This document shows, piece after piece, positions 50,596 to 59,603 of a stretch of DNA of 64,000 bases. Positions within the stretch are counted from its first letter, which is position 1. Every line of letters starts with the position of its first letter. Source of the stretch: CAKZQX01 sp034437035 (lineage in GTDB: Bacteria > Chloroflexota > Chloroflexia > Chloroflexales > Chloroflexaceae); assembly GCA_034437035.1 (NCBI GenBank), contig DAOTUI010000247.1, forward strand, positions 1 to 64,000, written 5' to 3'. The translations under genes and the position numbers were made by a program. Below the pieces are notes generated by a model. It ran no database searches. It had not been told where the DNA came from and was given only the letters and a program-made list of their open reading frames with translations.

Positions 50596-51363
50596 TTATT
50601 GATTACTAAACATAAGATCGCGCTGGCCAAAAGAATAGATTGCCAACCCCAGGAGCGCTACCAGCAGGCTCAACTGGGCAATGATGATAAACAGCGCCGA
50701 GGCATCATAGTTGCGCTGCACGGCCAGGGCAAACCCGCTAAAACCGGGGACAAGCGGCCAGCTTAGAATGGTCTGCGCACTATCGAGGAGCACCTGGATC
50801 GTTCCAGGCAGTGCGCTATAAATTGATGTTGGAATAAAATTGCTGGAGAAGGCCAGCGCGATCAATCCCAGGACAAACAGCCGCCAGCCGGGCGAGAAGA
50901 CCAGGGGCGAGAGCATCAACAAAAGTGCCGCCAGCAGCGCAACATTTAACAGCAGCGGCAGGGTGCCCAGGAACCAGCCGCCCAGGGTAAGCTCAGACGG
51001 CGCGTTGAGCAATGCCGTCACCAGGCAGATCAGCCCGTAGATGCCGCCGAGCAGCGCCAGCGCACTGTAGTAATACCCCAGCAGATAACTGGTGCGGTCC
51101 AGGCGGCGGGTTAGCAACAGGTAGCCCTGTGGCCGGTCGCCAATACTCAACATTGCCGAGAGGGTGTAGAGTGTCAGGCCGAACATAAAGATCCCGGTAA
51201 CGGTAAAGAAATAACCGGCCTCAATCGGTCGCCCGGAAGGGCGCAGAAAGATGACGAAGAAGACTGTTGCGGCGATCAGGTCAATCATGATTCGCCCGGA
51301 GCGGAGATACTCGAGCAGGGTAAAGCCAATAAAACGCAGCATGCGAAGAACAGTACGCATCAT
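50596..51363 (-). CDS. ABC transporter permease (ABC-2 type-like)
   Basis: The product is 255 aa with about six hydrophobic helices (FFVIFLRPSGR.. GYFFTVTGIFMFGLTLYTLSAML.. LLGGIYGLICLVTALL.. LLLNVALLAALLLMLSPLVFS..). It lacks a clear conserved motif but sits twelve bases after the ATP-binding gene, as expected for the membrane partner of a half-size exporter. Substrate unknown. It is the last gene of the minus-strand run beginning at 59492. Confidence 0.8.
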   Translation of the reverse strand: MMRTVLRMLRFIGFTLLEYLRSGRIMIDLIAATVFFVIFLRPSGRPIEAGYFFTVTGIFMFGLTLYTLSAMLSIGDRPQGYLLLTRRLDRTSYLLGYYYSALALLGGIYGLICLVTALLNAPSELTLGGWFLGTLPLLLNVALLAALLLMLSPLVFSPGWRLFVLGLIALAFSSNFIPTSIYSALPGTIQVLLDSAQTILSWPLVPGFSGFALAVQRNYDASALFIIIAQLSLLVALLGLAIYSFGQRDLMFSNQ

Positions 51364-51375
51364 TCAACCCATCAC

Positions 51376-52467
51376 TCAGTCGGTTCGATCTTCCGTTGTC
51401 GCTTCATCCTGCTGGAACGAACTACCGTTTGCCGCCGATTTTTTATCCCGGTGCAGCAGTTCGTTGAGCAGTGTATCGCCCTCACCCGGCCGGCGGGGCG
51501 CAAGATTGGGCGACTCGTCCGATTTTGGTTCTAACAACCCGGCGGGGAGCGCCTCGGTTATATCGGTGGTTGCGCCACGTACCGCCTGCAGATAGAGCCG
51601 CTCCAGGGGGCGTTCCAGCGGCTCCAGCGTCAGAATAGCGATCCCCTCGTCCAGCAAAACACGCAGCACCGCCGCCTGCAAGGGCTGGTTGTTCGGGCGC
51701 AACACGATAGTATGGTTCTCACAGCGGACAGCCGGGGAGATGCGGTTGAGCCGTTCTTGCAACTCGGGTGCGAGCTGGTCAACCCGTATGGCAATGCTGG
51801 TCCCCGGCCCCTGGAGTTGCGCTACATCAGACTCGGTGACGATCTGACCCCCGGCCAGAATACCCACACGATCACACAGATATTCAATCTCATCCAGATA
51901 GTGCGTGCAGAGCAGAATAGTCTGACCACGCGCGCGTACCTCGTTTAACAGCTCGAGCACTTCCTGCTGCCCGGCCGGGTCCAGACCACTGGTTGGCTCG
52001 TCGATCAGCAGCAGTTCCGGTTGATCCAGCAGCGCCTGTGCAATACCCAGCCGTTGCAGCATGCCTTTGGAAAAGGTTTTTAAGCGACGATTAGCAACCG
52101 CGCTCAACCCCACTCGCTCCAGTTCCTCATCAATGCGGGTACGCAGACGCGCCTCGCGCATATCGTTAAACTGACCCAGAAAACGCAGGTATTCTCTCGC
52201 ACTATAGTTTAGATGATAACGCATGCGTTCGGGCAAGTAGCCAATGCGACCGCGTATTTTTTCCAGGTTGGTCTTTCCCAGGACACGCAGGCGACCACCG
52301 GATGGCTGGAGAAATCCGAGCAGCAGGTGGAGCAGTGTGGACTTCCCCGATCCATTCGGACCCAGGAGACCGTAGACCTCACCCCTGGCTACCCGCAACG
52401 TCAGACCTTGCAGTACAGACAGATCGTCGTAAGACTTACTTAGATTTTCAACCTCTATGATATGCAT
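51376..52467 (-). CDS. ABC transporter ATP-binding protein
   Basis: The product is 363 aa. Walker A is GLLGPNGSGKSTLL (36-44 core), the Q-loop region GYLPERMRYHLNYSAREYL, the signature FSKGMLQRLGIAQALL, Walker B LLLIDEPTSGLDP, and the H-loop LLCTHYLDE. It belongs to the CcmA/NatA-like class that pairs with ABC-2 permeases. The 130-residue C-terminal extension (PGTSIAIRVDQLAPELQERLNRI...) is longer than usual, as in several drug or lipid exporters. It lies 40 bases after the NuoH-like gene, so it may be co-transcribed with the membrane complex. Confidence 0.95.
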   Translation of the reverse strand: MHIIEVENLSKSYDDLSVLQGLTLRVARGEVYGLLGPNGSGKSTLLHLLLGFLQPSGGRLRVLGKTNLEKIRGRIGYLPERMRYHLNYSAREYLRFLGQFNDMREARLRTRIDEELERVGLSAVANRRLKTFSKGMLQRLGIAQALLDQPELLLIDEPTSGLDPAGQQEVLELLNEVRARGQTILLCTHYLDEIEYLCDRVGILAGGQIVTESDVAQLQGPGTSIAIRVDQLAPELQERLNRISPAVRCENHTIVLRPNNQPLQAAVLRVLLDEGIAILTLEPLERPLERLYLQAVRGATTDITEALPAGLLEPKSDESPNLAPRRPGEGDTLLNELLHRDKKSAANGSSFQQDEATTEDRTD

Positions 52468-52507
52468 AATAAACGGTCAGGTATCCCTGGTCAGATCGGT
52501 CATCTGA

Positions 52508-53332
52508 CTACTGATAACTGATAATTCCCAGGTAGACGCCGGCCACCAGTACCGGCGGCAGCACGCGCCACCAGCAGATGCGCAATGCGTCCGGCAGCGT
52601 CTGGCGGGGCAACCGCCCGCTGAGTCGCCGGAACAGCAAACTCACCAGAATAAAGCCCACTGCCGGCAGGAGCAACCCCACCCAGGGCGGAACAAGCGTA
52701 AGCGGGAGCAGGGCAACCAGGCTTGCCGCCAGCAGGGCGGCGGTACGGATGGTACTCGCCGTCGCCGCCAGAACTGCGGTCTGCCGATCCAATCCATGCG
52801 CGGTACCACCGGGGGTAATGGTTGTTTCGGCGGCAAACGGCCCCCAGCCGACAGCCGCAGGCAAGGCAAAGGTGGCAGCCGCAATAATCAGCAGATATGC
52901 CGGAAGCGTCAGCAGGCGTCCCTCAAACGGAAAAAGCAACCCGATTGCCAGCACCAGCCAGAGCAGCGCCCGACCGGCAACACCAATCTGCGCTTCACGA
53001 CTGACCGCACGTACAACCGTGGGTGTGCCTATGAGCAACCCCGGCAAGAGCGGCAGCAGAAACGCCCCCTCGAATAACGCCCAGGCCCAGAGCCACACGC
53101 CGGGATCGGGTGCAAGTGGATGTAGCGGCCAGGGGAGCAGCGCCAGCCCACACCCGGCCAGAACAATACTTAGTGCATTCATGCCACCTTCGACGCTACG
53201 CCCGGCAGCGCCGATTGCACTCCAGTTTACTGTCGGACGCCCGACAGTAACAACAGTATAGAGCAGACTCAATCCGAGTGCCAATAGCAATCCCGGATAG
53301 AGCAGCAGAGCTATGATAGTTTGTGTAAGCAT
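52508..53332 (-). CDS. NuoH/HyfC-like membrane subunit of the hydrogenase-related complex
   Basis: The product is 274 aa with about eight hydrophobic helices. Weak but telling NuoH/HyfC traits include an N-terminal helix ending in GRPTVNWSAIGAAGRSVEGG, a cytoplasmic loop VVRAVSREAQIGVAGRALLW (the 'REAQ' pattern of hydrogenase-4 subunit C) and a C-terminal positively charged loop before the last helix. In complex I, NuoH links the peripheral arm to the membrane arm. It is shorter than NuoH and lacks several of its acidic residues. It is separated from the small-subunit gene by a palindromic element. Confidence 0.65.
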   Translation of the reverse strand: MLTQTIIALLLYPGLLLALGLSLLYTVVTVGRPTVNWSAIGAAGRSVEGGMNALSIVLAGCGLALLPWPLHPLAPDPGVWLWAWALFEGAFLLPLLPGLLIGTPTVVRAVSREAQIGVAGRALLWLVLAIGLLFPFEGRLLTLPAYLLIIAAATFALPAAVGWGPFAAETTITPGGTAHGLDRQTAVLAATASTIRTAALLAASLVALLPLTLVPPWVGLLLPAVGFILVSLLFRRLSGRLPRQTLPDALRICWWRVLPPVLVAGVYLGIISYQ

Positions 53333-53360
53333 AAATCGTATATCAAAATAGTATTACTGA

Positions 53361-53555
53361 CAGGACTTACGCAGTTCTCCACCTGGAGATGTATTTCGCA
53401 TCCGTCAGGGCGGAACAGACCACCTTTTTCACGAAATTTTGCACAGAGCGCAAAATTTTTAGCAAAAAAGCTACAAAATGTACCATGCCGGCGCAGGCGA
53501 ATTGGGCGTTCGGATCCGGCACCAGGCCGGAACCGGCCCCACCGCGTAACCCGTG
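53361..53555 (-). mobile_element. Palindromic element, copy 15, inside the complex operon (inverted)
   Basis: The ends CAGGACTTACGCAGT and ACCGCGTAACCCGTG are flanked by exact TTACTGA (53354-53360 and 53556-53562). The order of arms is inverted. The hairpin CACGAAATTTTGCAC-AGA-GCGCAAAATTTTTAGC is somewhat worn. It separates two genes that should be co-transcribed. Confidence 0.92.
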
Positions 53556-53570
53556 TTACTGATAACCAAA

Positions 53571-53969
53571 CTATTCATCTGTTGTATCAGGTGGCGCTTC
53601 GCCAATCGGTACTTCACTGTGACCTAACGCTGTGTGAATTGCCGCCGCAATCTCTTTGGGCGCGGGTGGGCAGCCCTCTACCTGAACCTGGACAACGAGA
53701 TCGCGCAGTTCCCGCACCCCACCTCGCCCAAAGGGGTGCCCGTCTATGGCGCAGCGACCGATTGCCAGCACCGGCAGTTCTCCCACTTCGCGTAGCAACC
53801 GGAGGAGCGGCTCGCGACTGCTGACGGTTGCCGGCCCGGTCAGCAATAGCGCATCGGCGTTGTAGGGCGAGTCGGCCCATGCCAGGCGTGCATCGGCGAC
53901 AACTGCCGCGCCGATGGCGATATCGCATCCGCCGCATGAACCAGTATTAATCCGATAGAGATAGATCAT
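53571..53969 (-). CDS. NuoB/hydrogenase small subunit-like protein (4Fe-4S)
   Basis: The product is 132 aa from ATG 53969 (MIYLYRINTGSCGGCDIAIG). The four cysteines that hold the proximal 4Fe-4S cluster are all present: SCGGCD (two), GRCAIDG and EGCPPAP. The fold region YNADALLLTGPATVSSREPLLRLL matches the NuoB/EchC type. It is short, like group 4 hydrogenase small subunits that carry only this one cluster. It should pair with the large subunit encoded at 58416. A longer start inside the neighbouring palindromic element is rejected. Confidence 0.88.
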   Translation of the reverse strand: MIYLYRINTGSCGGCDIAIGAAVVADARLAWADSPYNADALLLTGPATVSSREPLLRLLREVGELPVLAIGRCAIDGHPFGRGGVRELRDLVVQVQVEGCPPAPKEIAAAIHTALGHSEVPIGEAPPDTTDE

Positions 53970-53986
53970 TGCGTTATCCATTCTGG

Positions 53987-54180
53987 CATAGCGTACGCGG
54001 TCGGTTCCAAACCAGGCACTTGCCTGGATAAACAACCCGATTCGCCTGCGGCAGCATGGTATTCTTTTACCTTTTTCTCAAAAATTCGGCACACTGTGCC
54101 GAATTTTTGAGAAAAAGATGGTCTCTTCCACCCTGCCGGAGGCGATATACACTGTCAAACGCAGGATTGTGTAAAACACG
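53987..54180 (+). mobile_element. Palindromic element, copy 16, inside the complex operon
   Basis: The ends are worn (CATAGCGTACGCGGT and ATTGTGTAAAACACG) and no clear direct repeat remains. The hairpin CTCAAAAATTCGGCAC-ACT-GTGCCGAATTTTTGAG is nevertheless perfectly paired, with sequence found in no other copy. The left module (CGGTCGGTTCCAAACCAGGC) also occurs, on the opposite side, in copy 7. Confidence 0.88.
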
Positions 54181-54255
54181 TTAGCACTGGCAGGTTCGCG
54201 TTTTTCGCTCATTTCGTGTTTTTCGCGGTCCAGGCTCTCACCGCATAAGTTCTGT
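54181..54255 (+). repeat. Second repeat module with a palindromic-element end
   Basis: Same arrangement as at 10697-10775 (inverted there): AGCACTGG, then TTCGCGTTTTTCGCTCATTT, then GGTCCAGGCTCTCACCGCATAA. It directly abuts copy 16. Confidence 0.55.
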
Positions 54256-54257
54256 TG

Positions 54258-55709
54258 TTAAATGGCCCGGATAAATGTCAACCCGCGAATAACCTCTTCG
54301 ATTATTGCCAGCAGCGGCTGCGGATAGAGCCCGATTCCCAGGCAGATCACCAGCAACAGCACGGTGAGCAGCGCTGTACTGCGAGGTTCCGGCTCCAGGC
54401 GGCGTGCAAACGGGCGGTCAAGTTCCGTCTCTCCCAGCATGAGCGGCTCGGCGACCGGCAGTTCATCGCCGGGACCGAGCAACCGGTCCCGCGCCAGGCG
54501 CAGCAGGGCCAGACTCGCCAACCCGGTTGCCAGCAGCAGCGCAACCAGTTCCACCCGGTTATGCTGGGCCGACGCCTGGTAGAGCAGCATCTTGCTGATA
54601 AACCCGCTGAACGGCGGCAACCCGAGCAGCGCTAATCCACCACCGAGAAACCCTAACCCGGCAACCGGCCAGCGGCGCAACAGATCGCGCCGAACCACCC
54701 CCGGCGTTCGGCCATCGGGCCGTTCCAGCAAAGCCAGGCTGATAAACAGCAGCACCGCAACCAGTGCCAGGTTTAGCGCCTCGAAGAGCGCCCCTGTCAA
54801 CCCCACGGTCGAGGCCGATGCCAGTCCATAGAATACCATACCTGTATCATAAATGAGCAGGTAGGCCAGGGTACGGCGCATACCCGGTTGGTTTAAGGCC
54901 AGCAGCGCACCAATGATCGCTGTTATGATACCACCAATACGCAGCAAGATCAGCCCGAAGGGATTCTCGACCAGCAAGATCGGGAAGCGCTGGAATGAGA
55001 GCACCAGCACCAGCAGACTGGTAATATTAATCACCGCGATGACCAGCGCGGAGACCAGCGGCGCGGCATCTTCAACCATGTCGGGTAGCCAGGTGTGGAA
55101 GGGAATAAGCGCCAGGCGCAACGCAAATCCCGCCGCCAGTAGTGCCAGAATAAAGCGTGCCAGCGGAATGCGGCCCGGTAGCTCCCCCGGCCGGTAGATA
55201 TCCGCCAGCACAAACGCCAGGTACATCAGCACCCCGGCGAGAACCATCAGCACAAGATATTTCAGCGCCGTTGCCAGCACGCGGGTTCCTACCAGCATCC
55301 CCGCGCCTGTGGGCAGATCGACGATTGCCAGCACTGCGGCCATGCCCGCGCCAACCAGCAAGAGCGAGACAATAAATGGATCTTGCAGCAGCAGAATAGT
55401 GCAGACTAGCGCCATTATCAACAACCCGACGGCAACAAAGTTTTCGCCGTGGGGGAGTTGCAGTGCGGCAATAAAAGCCAGCGCGCTTAACCCCAGGAAG
55501 ACCAGAATAAACAACTGCGTCAGGGCATCCAGGGTCAGTGTAACCCCCAGCAACCGCGCCGGTTGGTTCAGCGGGAGTTGAGCGATCAGCGCCGCCTGCG
55601 TCGCCAGTACCGCAACTGCGGCGATGATCACAAACTGCGTATATTTACGCAGCACAAAACAACTGGCTGCCATCGAAACCGGGAAGAGTATTACTAACAG
55701 ATAGGTCAT
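54258..55709 (-). CDS. Proton-translocating NuoN/HyfF-like membrane subunit
   Basis: The product is 483 aa from MTYLLVILFPVSMAASCFVL with about 13 hydrophobic helices. The core carries LIPFHTWLPDMVEDAAPLVSALVIAVINITSLLV, the standard antiporter-like (NuoL/M/N) motif with the lysine/histidine region, and KMLLYQASAQ near the C-terminus. It also has ALKYLVLMVLAGVLMYLAFVL. Such subunits move protons or sodium ions across the membrane. It follows the HyfE-like gene closely; a TTG overlapping that gene's stop is an alternative but less convincing start. Confidence 0.88.
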   Translation of the reverse strand: MTYLLVILFPVSMAASCFVLRKYTQFVIIAAVAVLATQAALIAQLPLNQPARLLGVTLTLDALTQLFILVFLGLSALAFIAALQLPHGENFVAVGLLIMALVCTILLLQDPFIVSLLLVGAGMAAVLAIVDLPTGAGMLVGTRVLATALKYLVLMVLAGVLMYLAFVLADIYRPGELPGRIPLARFILALLAAGFALRLALIPFHTWLPDMVEDAAPLVSALVIAVINITSLLVLVLSFQRFPILLVENPFGLILLRIGGIITAIIGALLALNQPGMRRTLAYLLIYDTGMVFYGLASASTVGLTGALFEALNLALVAVLLFISLALLERPDGRTPGVVRRDLLRRWPVAGLGFLGGGLALLGLPPFSGFISKMLLYQASAQHNRVELVALLLATGLASLALLRLARDRLLGPGDELPVAEPLMLGETELDRPFARRLEPEPRSTALLTVLLLVICLGIGLYPQPLLAIIEEVIRGLTFIRAI

Positions 55710-55750
55710 ATGTGTATCGTAAAACGCTGCCGCCGACGGGTCTGCCGGCC

Positions 55751-56500
55751 TCAACGTTGCATTATTCGCTGCCGGTAGAGTTCATTCAGTTCAAGCGTTT
55801 TGAGCCGTCCGTACAACAGGCCGCTTAGATAAGCCACAACCAGCGCCAGCAGGATGGTCACCAGGCTCAACAATGCCAGCGGAACTACGCCGACGCCACT
55901 GGCCTGCGGACCACTGACCAGGGCCGTGTAGAGCAGATCGATGCTGCTGGTGCAGAGCAGCAATCCCAGGCCGATTTTCAGCAGATCGCCCGCGGTTGCC
56001 AGGGTAAACAGCCCGGTCAAGCCCAACCAGTACCAGGCAAAGTCAACCGAGCGTACCGCAGATATTGGATAGATCCGTGGCAGGGTCAGGCTGGCAAGCA
56101 GAGCCAGCACAATCGCCCAGAAGGGCACAATATAGTCATCCAGGCGCGGCAACTGGTTGAGGCGCTGCCGCTGGGCCGCGCGCGCCGCCCGGCGCAACTC
56201 CGACAACCCAAACTCGTCCAGATCTTCCAGGCCATACTCACGCGAGAAGGTCAGCGCGGTCAGCACCAGAATGGCGGTTACGGCCAGACCTGTGACCACT
56301 TTGATCACTACAATCGTCCCGATCCCCAGCACTTCGGCACTCACATTGGGGTCGAGAAAGCGCTGCTGGGCCAGGAAAATTGCCAGGAAAATATAGTTTA
56401 GCAGCAGTGCCGGGCATGAAATCCGCCAGTCGCGCATCAGCAGCACCGTCCCGGCGCTTAACGCGATGCCAATCACTACCAGGTTGGAAAAGATACTCAT
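55751..56500 (-). CDS. HyfE/NuoK-like membrane subunit
   Basis: The product is 249 aa with about six hydrophobic helices, matching the hydrogenase-4 component E type: MSIFSNLVVIGIALSAGTVLLMRDWRISCPALLLNYIFLAIFLAQ, then GIGTIVVIKVVTGLAVTAILVLTALTF, and a charged loop (EDLDEFGLSELRRAARAAQRQR). Its start overlaps the stop of the upstream gene by four bases (ATGA), proving translational coupling within the operon. Confidence 0.75.
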   Translation of the reverse strand: MSIFSNLVVIGIALSAGTVLLMRDWRISCPALLLNYIFLAIFLAQQRFLDPNVSAEVLGIGTIVVIKVVTGLAVTAILVLTALTFSREYGLEDLDEFGLSELRRAARAAQRQRLNQLPRLDDYIVPFWAIVLALLASLTLPRIYPISAVRSVDFAWYWLGLTGLFTLATAGDLLKIGLGLLLCTSSIDLLYTALVSGPQASGVGVVPLALLSLVTILLALVVAYLSGLLYGRLKTLELNELYRQRIMQR

Positions 56501-58308
56501 GCTTGTGCCATCAATACAATTACACTGATAACTGCCAGAAAAACTGCGGCCAGATAGTAGCGCTGCTCAAACGGTGCAAGGGCGGCCGCAATACTATCGC
56601 TCAGGAACTCCAGGCCACGCCAGAGCTGCTGGAGCACCCGGTCGGGCCGGCCCAACCGACTCAGAAAGGTCAGGCTCTGCGCCAGGGCATCAGGGGCCGG
56701 CACCACCGGCGACACATCCGGGTCGGGCATGGTGCGACGCGCCGAACCGCGCCACAGCAGCAACCCGAAAACCAGAAGCCCCAGAAGCCCCACGACTCCA
56801 TTCACGATCAGGGCCGGCGTGCTTACAGGCAGCGTTGCGGGTGTTCCCGGTACTGCCTGGAGCAGATTCTGCCAGGCCGGATGCGGCCAGATCCCCAGGA
56901 GCAGCAGGGGGAGCAGTGTCAGAAAGAGCACCAGCAGATCGCCCGGTTGCAGTGCCGCACGCTGCTGCGTGTCCGCCTGCGCCGAATGTTCACCACCTTC
57001 GAGAATGGTGCGACTGCTGGTGCCACCCCCCAGAAACTTCGCCAATGGACCCAGGTAGGTTACTGCTGCCGGCAGACTCGCCGCCAGCAGCGGCGGCACA
57101 ACCCAGGGCGCCTGCACGACCGCCGCCTCCAGCAACCAGCGTTTTCCCCAGAACCCCCAGAGCGGTGGTAGACCAACCGCCGATGCGGCCGCCAACCCCC
57201 AGACCAACCCCGGCACTCGCAGCCGGATGACCGCTGTCGTCTGGGTAAAATCATCACTCCCGGTGAGACGTTCGAGGATGGTTGCGGCCAGGCTGCCCGC
57301 CAGTGTGGTCAAGACCAGATTGATTACCAGCACGGGGGCAGCCAGCGCCGCCAGGGGGCCACCCACACCCACCGCCAGGATCACGCCACCGGCCTGCGCA
57401 CTGGCCTGCCGGCCCAGCAACCGGCGAAGACTATGCTCACGCAGCGCGCCTGCACTACCGGCCAGCAAACTCAGGAGCCCCAGCAACATCAGGATGATGC
57501 GCCAGGCAGTCGGCAGGCCCGCCGGCAATGCCTCAACCAGCCGCAACAGCGTGTCGAGTGCCAGTACCGGAAAAACAATGCCGTACAACAACGCACCCAG
57601 GGCAGGGGGAGCAGTTATGGCTTCATCGAATGTGTTGTGAAATGGCGCACCACCCGTCAGCATAACACTGGCGGTAATAACCAGGGCAATGGCGAGACCA
57701 CCGGTCGTTTCTCCCAGGCGCAGGGTCGGCTCAATCGCCAGCAATCCGCCCAGCAGGAGCACACTCGCCAGCAACCCCATGGTCAAACCCTGCGGCAGCG
57801 TTTCACTCCGGTTGAGCGCGCCGCTGGCCCGAACCGCGCCATAGCCCAGCAGCACCGCCATGGACCAGGCAAACGGCATCAGCAGCAGATTGCCGCTTAA
57901 CCCGATAATCGCGGCAGCCGGTGCGAGCAGCGACCAGGCAAACAGCGTCCCAAAGCCACGCACGGTTGGCGCAAGGGTGAGCGCCAACGCCAGGAGCGCC
58001 AGCGTACTCCCAAACAGCAGCGTAAGCGCCAGCGCCAGATCGCCCGGACTCAGATCGGGCAGCAGATAGATCACCATCTGATCCAGCGCCATCCAGAGCA
58101 GCGGCGGCGGATCGAGCAGCAACCGCTGCACCGGCATTGGCACGAGGGCAGCTACCGGATCGCGCAGCCAGTCGAGCAGCAGGAAGACGCCCGCCAGCAG
58201 CAGTGTTCCCGCCGATACAAAGCCGAGTACACGCGTAGCGACGACCCGGCTCAACCCGACACAGAGGCCGGCAACCAGTAGCAACAGGATAAGTGCGAGG
58301 TAAAACAT
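56497..58308 (-). CDS. Proton-translocating NuoL/HyfB-like membrane subunit
   Basis: The product is 603 aa from MFYLALILLLLVAGLCVGLS, with about 15 hydrophobic helices. The antiporter-like core reads GGAPFHNTFDEAITAPPALGALLYGIVFPVLALDTLLRLVEALP, and the later segment VGLPPLWGFWGKRWLLEAAVVQ matches the 'PP..GF..K' element of NuoL/M. The C-terminal part has two helices and an amphipathic stretch. The start is chosen over one 16 codons upstream because of hydrophobic N-terminal character; no clear ribosome site is visible for either. Confidence 0.88.
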   Translation of the reverse strand: MFYLALILLLLVAGLCVGLSRVVATRVLGFVSAGTLLLAGVFLLLDWLRDPVAALVPMPVQRLLLDPPPLLWMALDQMVIYLLPDLSPGDLALALTLLFGSTLALLALALTLAPTVRGFGTLFAWSLLAPAAAIIGLSGNLLLMPFAWSMAVLLGYGAVRASGALNRSETLPQGLTMGLLASVLLLGGLLAIEPTLRLGETTGGLAIALVITASVMLTGGAPFHNTFDEAITAPPALGALLYGIVFPVLALDTLLRLVEALPAGLPTAWRIILMLLGLLSLLAGSAGALREHSLRRLLGRQASAQAGGVILAVGVGGPLAALAAPVLVINLVLTTLAGSLAATILERLTGSDDFTQTTAVIRLRVPGLVWGLAAASAVGLPPLWGFWGKRWLLEAAVVQAPWVVPPLLAASLPAAVTYLGPLAKFLGGGTSSRTILEGGEHSAQADTQQRAALQPGDLLVLFLTLLPLLLLGIWPHPAWQNLLQAVPGTPATLPVSTPALIVNGVVGLLGLLVFGLLLWRGSARRTMPDPDVSPVVPAPDALAQSLTFLSRLGRPDRVLQQLWRGLEFLSDSIAAALAPFEQRYYLAAVFLAVISVIVLMAQA

Positions 58309-58415
58309 ATGGTAGGGGTCAGCGATCAGCGGGCAGCGGTCAGGAGCAAAGCGCAACCGCCTGCCCCATAACCGTCAACCATTAACCGTCAACCATTAAC
58401 TCCTGACATTGACAT

Positions 58416-59492
58416 TTAACATTCAGCACAGGCAACACAGGGATCGGTCGAACTGACAATCAACGGGACATTATCGAGCAGCGCGCCGATAAGCAGTGTA
58501 CGCGCCAGTAAGCGATCAAGCTGATGCGGCGGATCGATCACCGCGCCCGTAATCCGCCGTCCATCGCTCTCCAGTCGGTACTGCAACAGTCCGTGCGGTG
58601 ATTCCACGGCGGCTTCGGCGCTGCCGGCGACAAGTGTGTTGGGCAGCGCGCCCTGCCAGTCACCTGTGGGCAGTCGCTCGAGGGCCTGCTCAACCAGTTT
58701 GCCACTCTCAAGCGCCTCAAGCAGCAGCACCACCAGTCGGGCATAGACATCGCCGCCATCCTGCACCACCAGTCGCACCCCGAGGTGTTCATACGCGGCG
58801 TAGGGTTGCTCCAGACGCAGGTCGGCAGTCAGGCCGGAGCCACGCCCCAGCGGACCCCGCAACCCGAACTGCGCCGCTGCGGTTGTCGAGATTGCGCCAA
58901 CATTGACCGTACGTGCCAGCAGCGCGCGTTCATCAATCGCGCGATCAATCAGGCTGAAGAGGCGGCGGTTCAGTTTGGCCTGCACCGTCAGCAGTTCACT
59001 ACGCTGCGCATCTTCCAGATCCTGCCGCACACCACCGGGCAGGCAGATATTGGGCAGGCTACGCACGCCGGTCAGCAGCAGCATCGCCTGATGCGCGCCT
59101 TCACTCAACTTCCGCAGCCGGTCAGCATAGCGTGCCTGGCCCAGTATGTCAAACAACGTCGTCAGCGCCGACAGATGCGAGATCAGGCGCTCAAGTTCGG
59201 CCACGGCGCAGCGCAGGTAGGCCGCCCGCTCCGGCACCGTCAGGCCCAGCAGCGCCTCCAGCGCCTGGCAGAAGGCCAGCGTGTGCGCATGCGAGTCGCT
59301 GCCACAGATACGCGAGACCAGGTGCAGCGCCTGTTCCAGATTGAGACGCGGGATACGTTCAGCACAGCCGCGCTCGTTATAGCCCGCTTCGTAGGCCACA
59401 TCGGTGACAACTTCGCCTTCAATCGTCAGCACCAGCCGTAACGGGCCGCGCCAGTTGGCATCAAATGGTCCAAGCGCCAGGGTATAGCTCAT
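58416..59492 (-). CDS. Hydrogenase large subunit-like (Ehr-type) protein with one missing cysteine ligand
   Basis: The product is 358 aa, size and layout of group 4 NiFe hydrogenase large subunits / NuoD. The first metal motif, normally RxCGxCxxxH, reads RICGSDSHAH at 61-70: Cys63 is present but the second cysteine is Asp66. The C-terminal motif DPCVACAEC (350-358) keeps both cysteines Cys352 and Cys355, with Cys358 in place of the usual His or Arg, and no cleavable extension. NuoD-like features (ERAAYLRCAVAELERLISHL, LPGGVRQDLEDAQ) are present. This fits the energy-converting hydrogenase-related (Ehr) class that lacks a full NiFe site. First gene of the operon. Confidence 0.85.
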   Translation of the reverse strand: MSYTLALGPFDANWRGPLRLVLTIEGEVVTDVAYEAGYNERGCAERIPRLNLEQALHLVSRICGSDSHAHTLAFCQALEALLGLTVPERAAYLRCAVAELERLISHLSALTTLFDILGQARYADRLRKLSEGAHQAMLLLTGVRSLPNICLPGGVRQDLEDAQRSELLTVQAKLNRRLFSLIDRAIDERALLARTVNVGAISTTAAAQFGLRGPLGRGSGLTADLRLEQPYAAYEHLGVRLVVQDGGDVYARLVVLLLEALESGKLVEQALERLPTGDWQGALPNTLVAGSAEAAVESPHGLLQYRLESDGRRITGAVIDPPHQLDRLLARTLLIGALLDNVPLIVSSTDPCVACAEC

Positions 59493-59603
59493 AGCAACTC
59501 GTCGGACCTCAACAAGATCCGGTTATCTGAATTACGTCTACTACACTGCCGGTATGCACTGGGAGCGCATTATACCACAGGCGTTGCGCGATGCGTCATT
59601 GAT

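Noticed and set aside
53970..54035. Longer N-terminus (22 residues) for the small subunit gene
   Set aside because: The extra residues are encoded by the right-hand neighbour element's terminal sequence; homology begins at MIYLYRINTGSCGGC.
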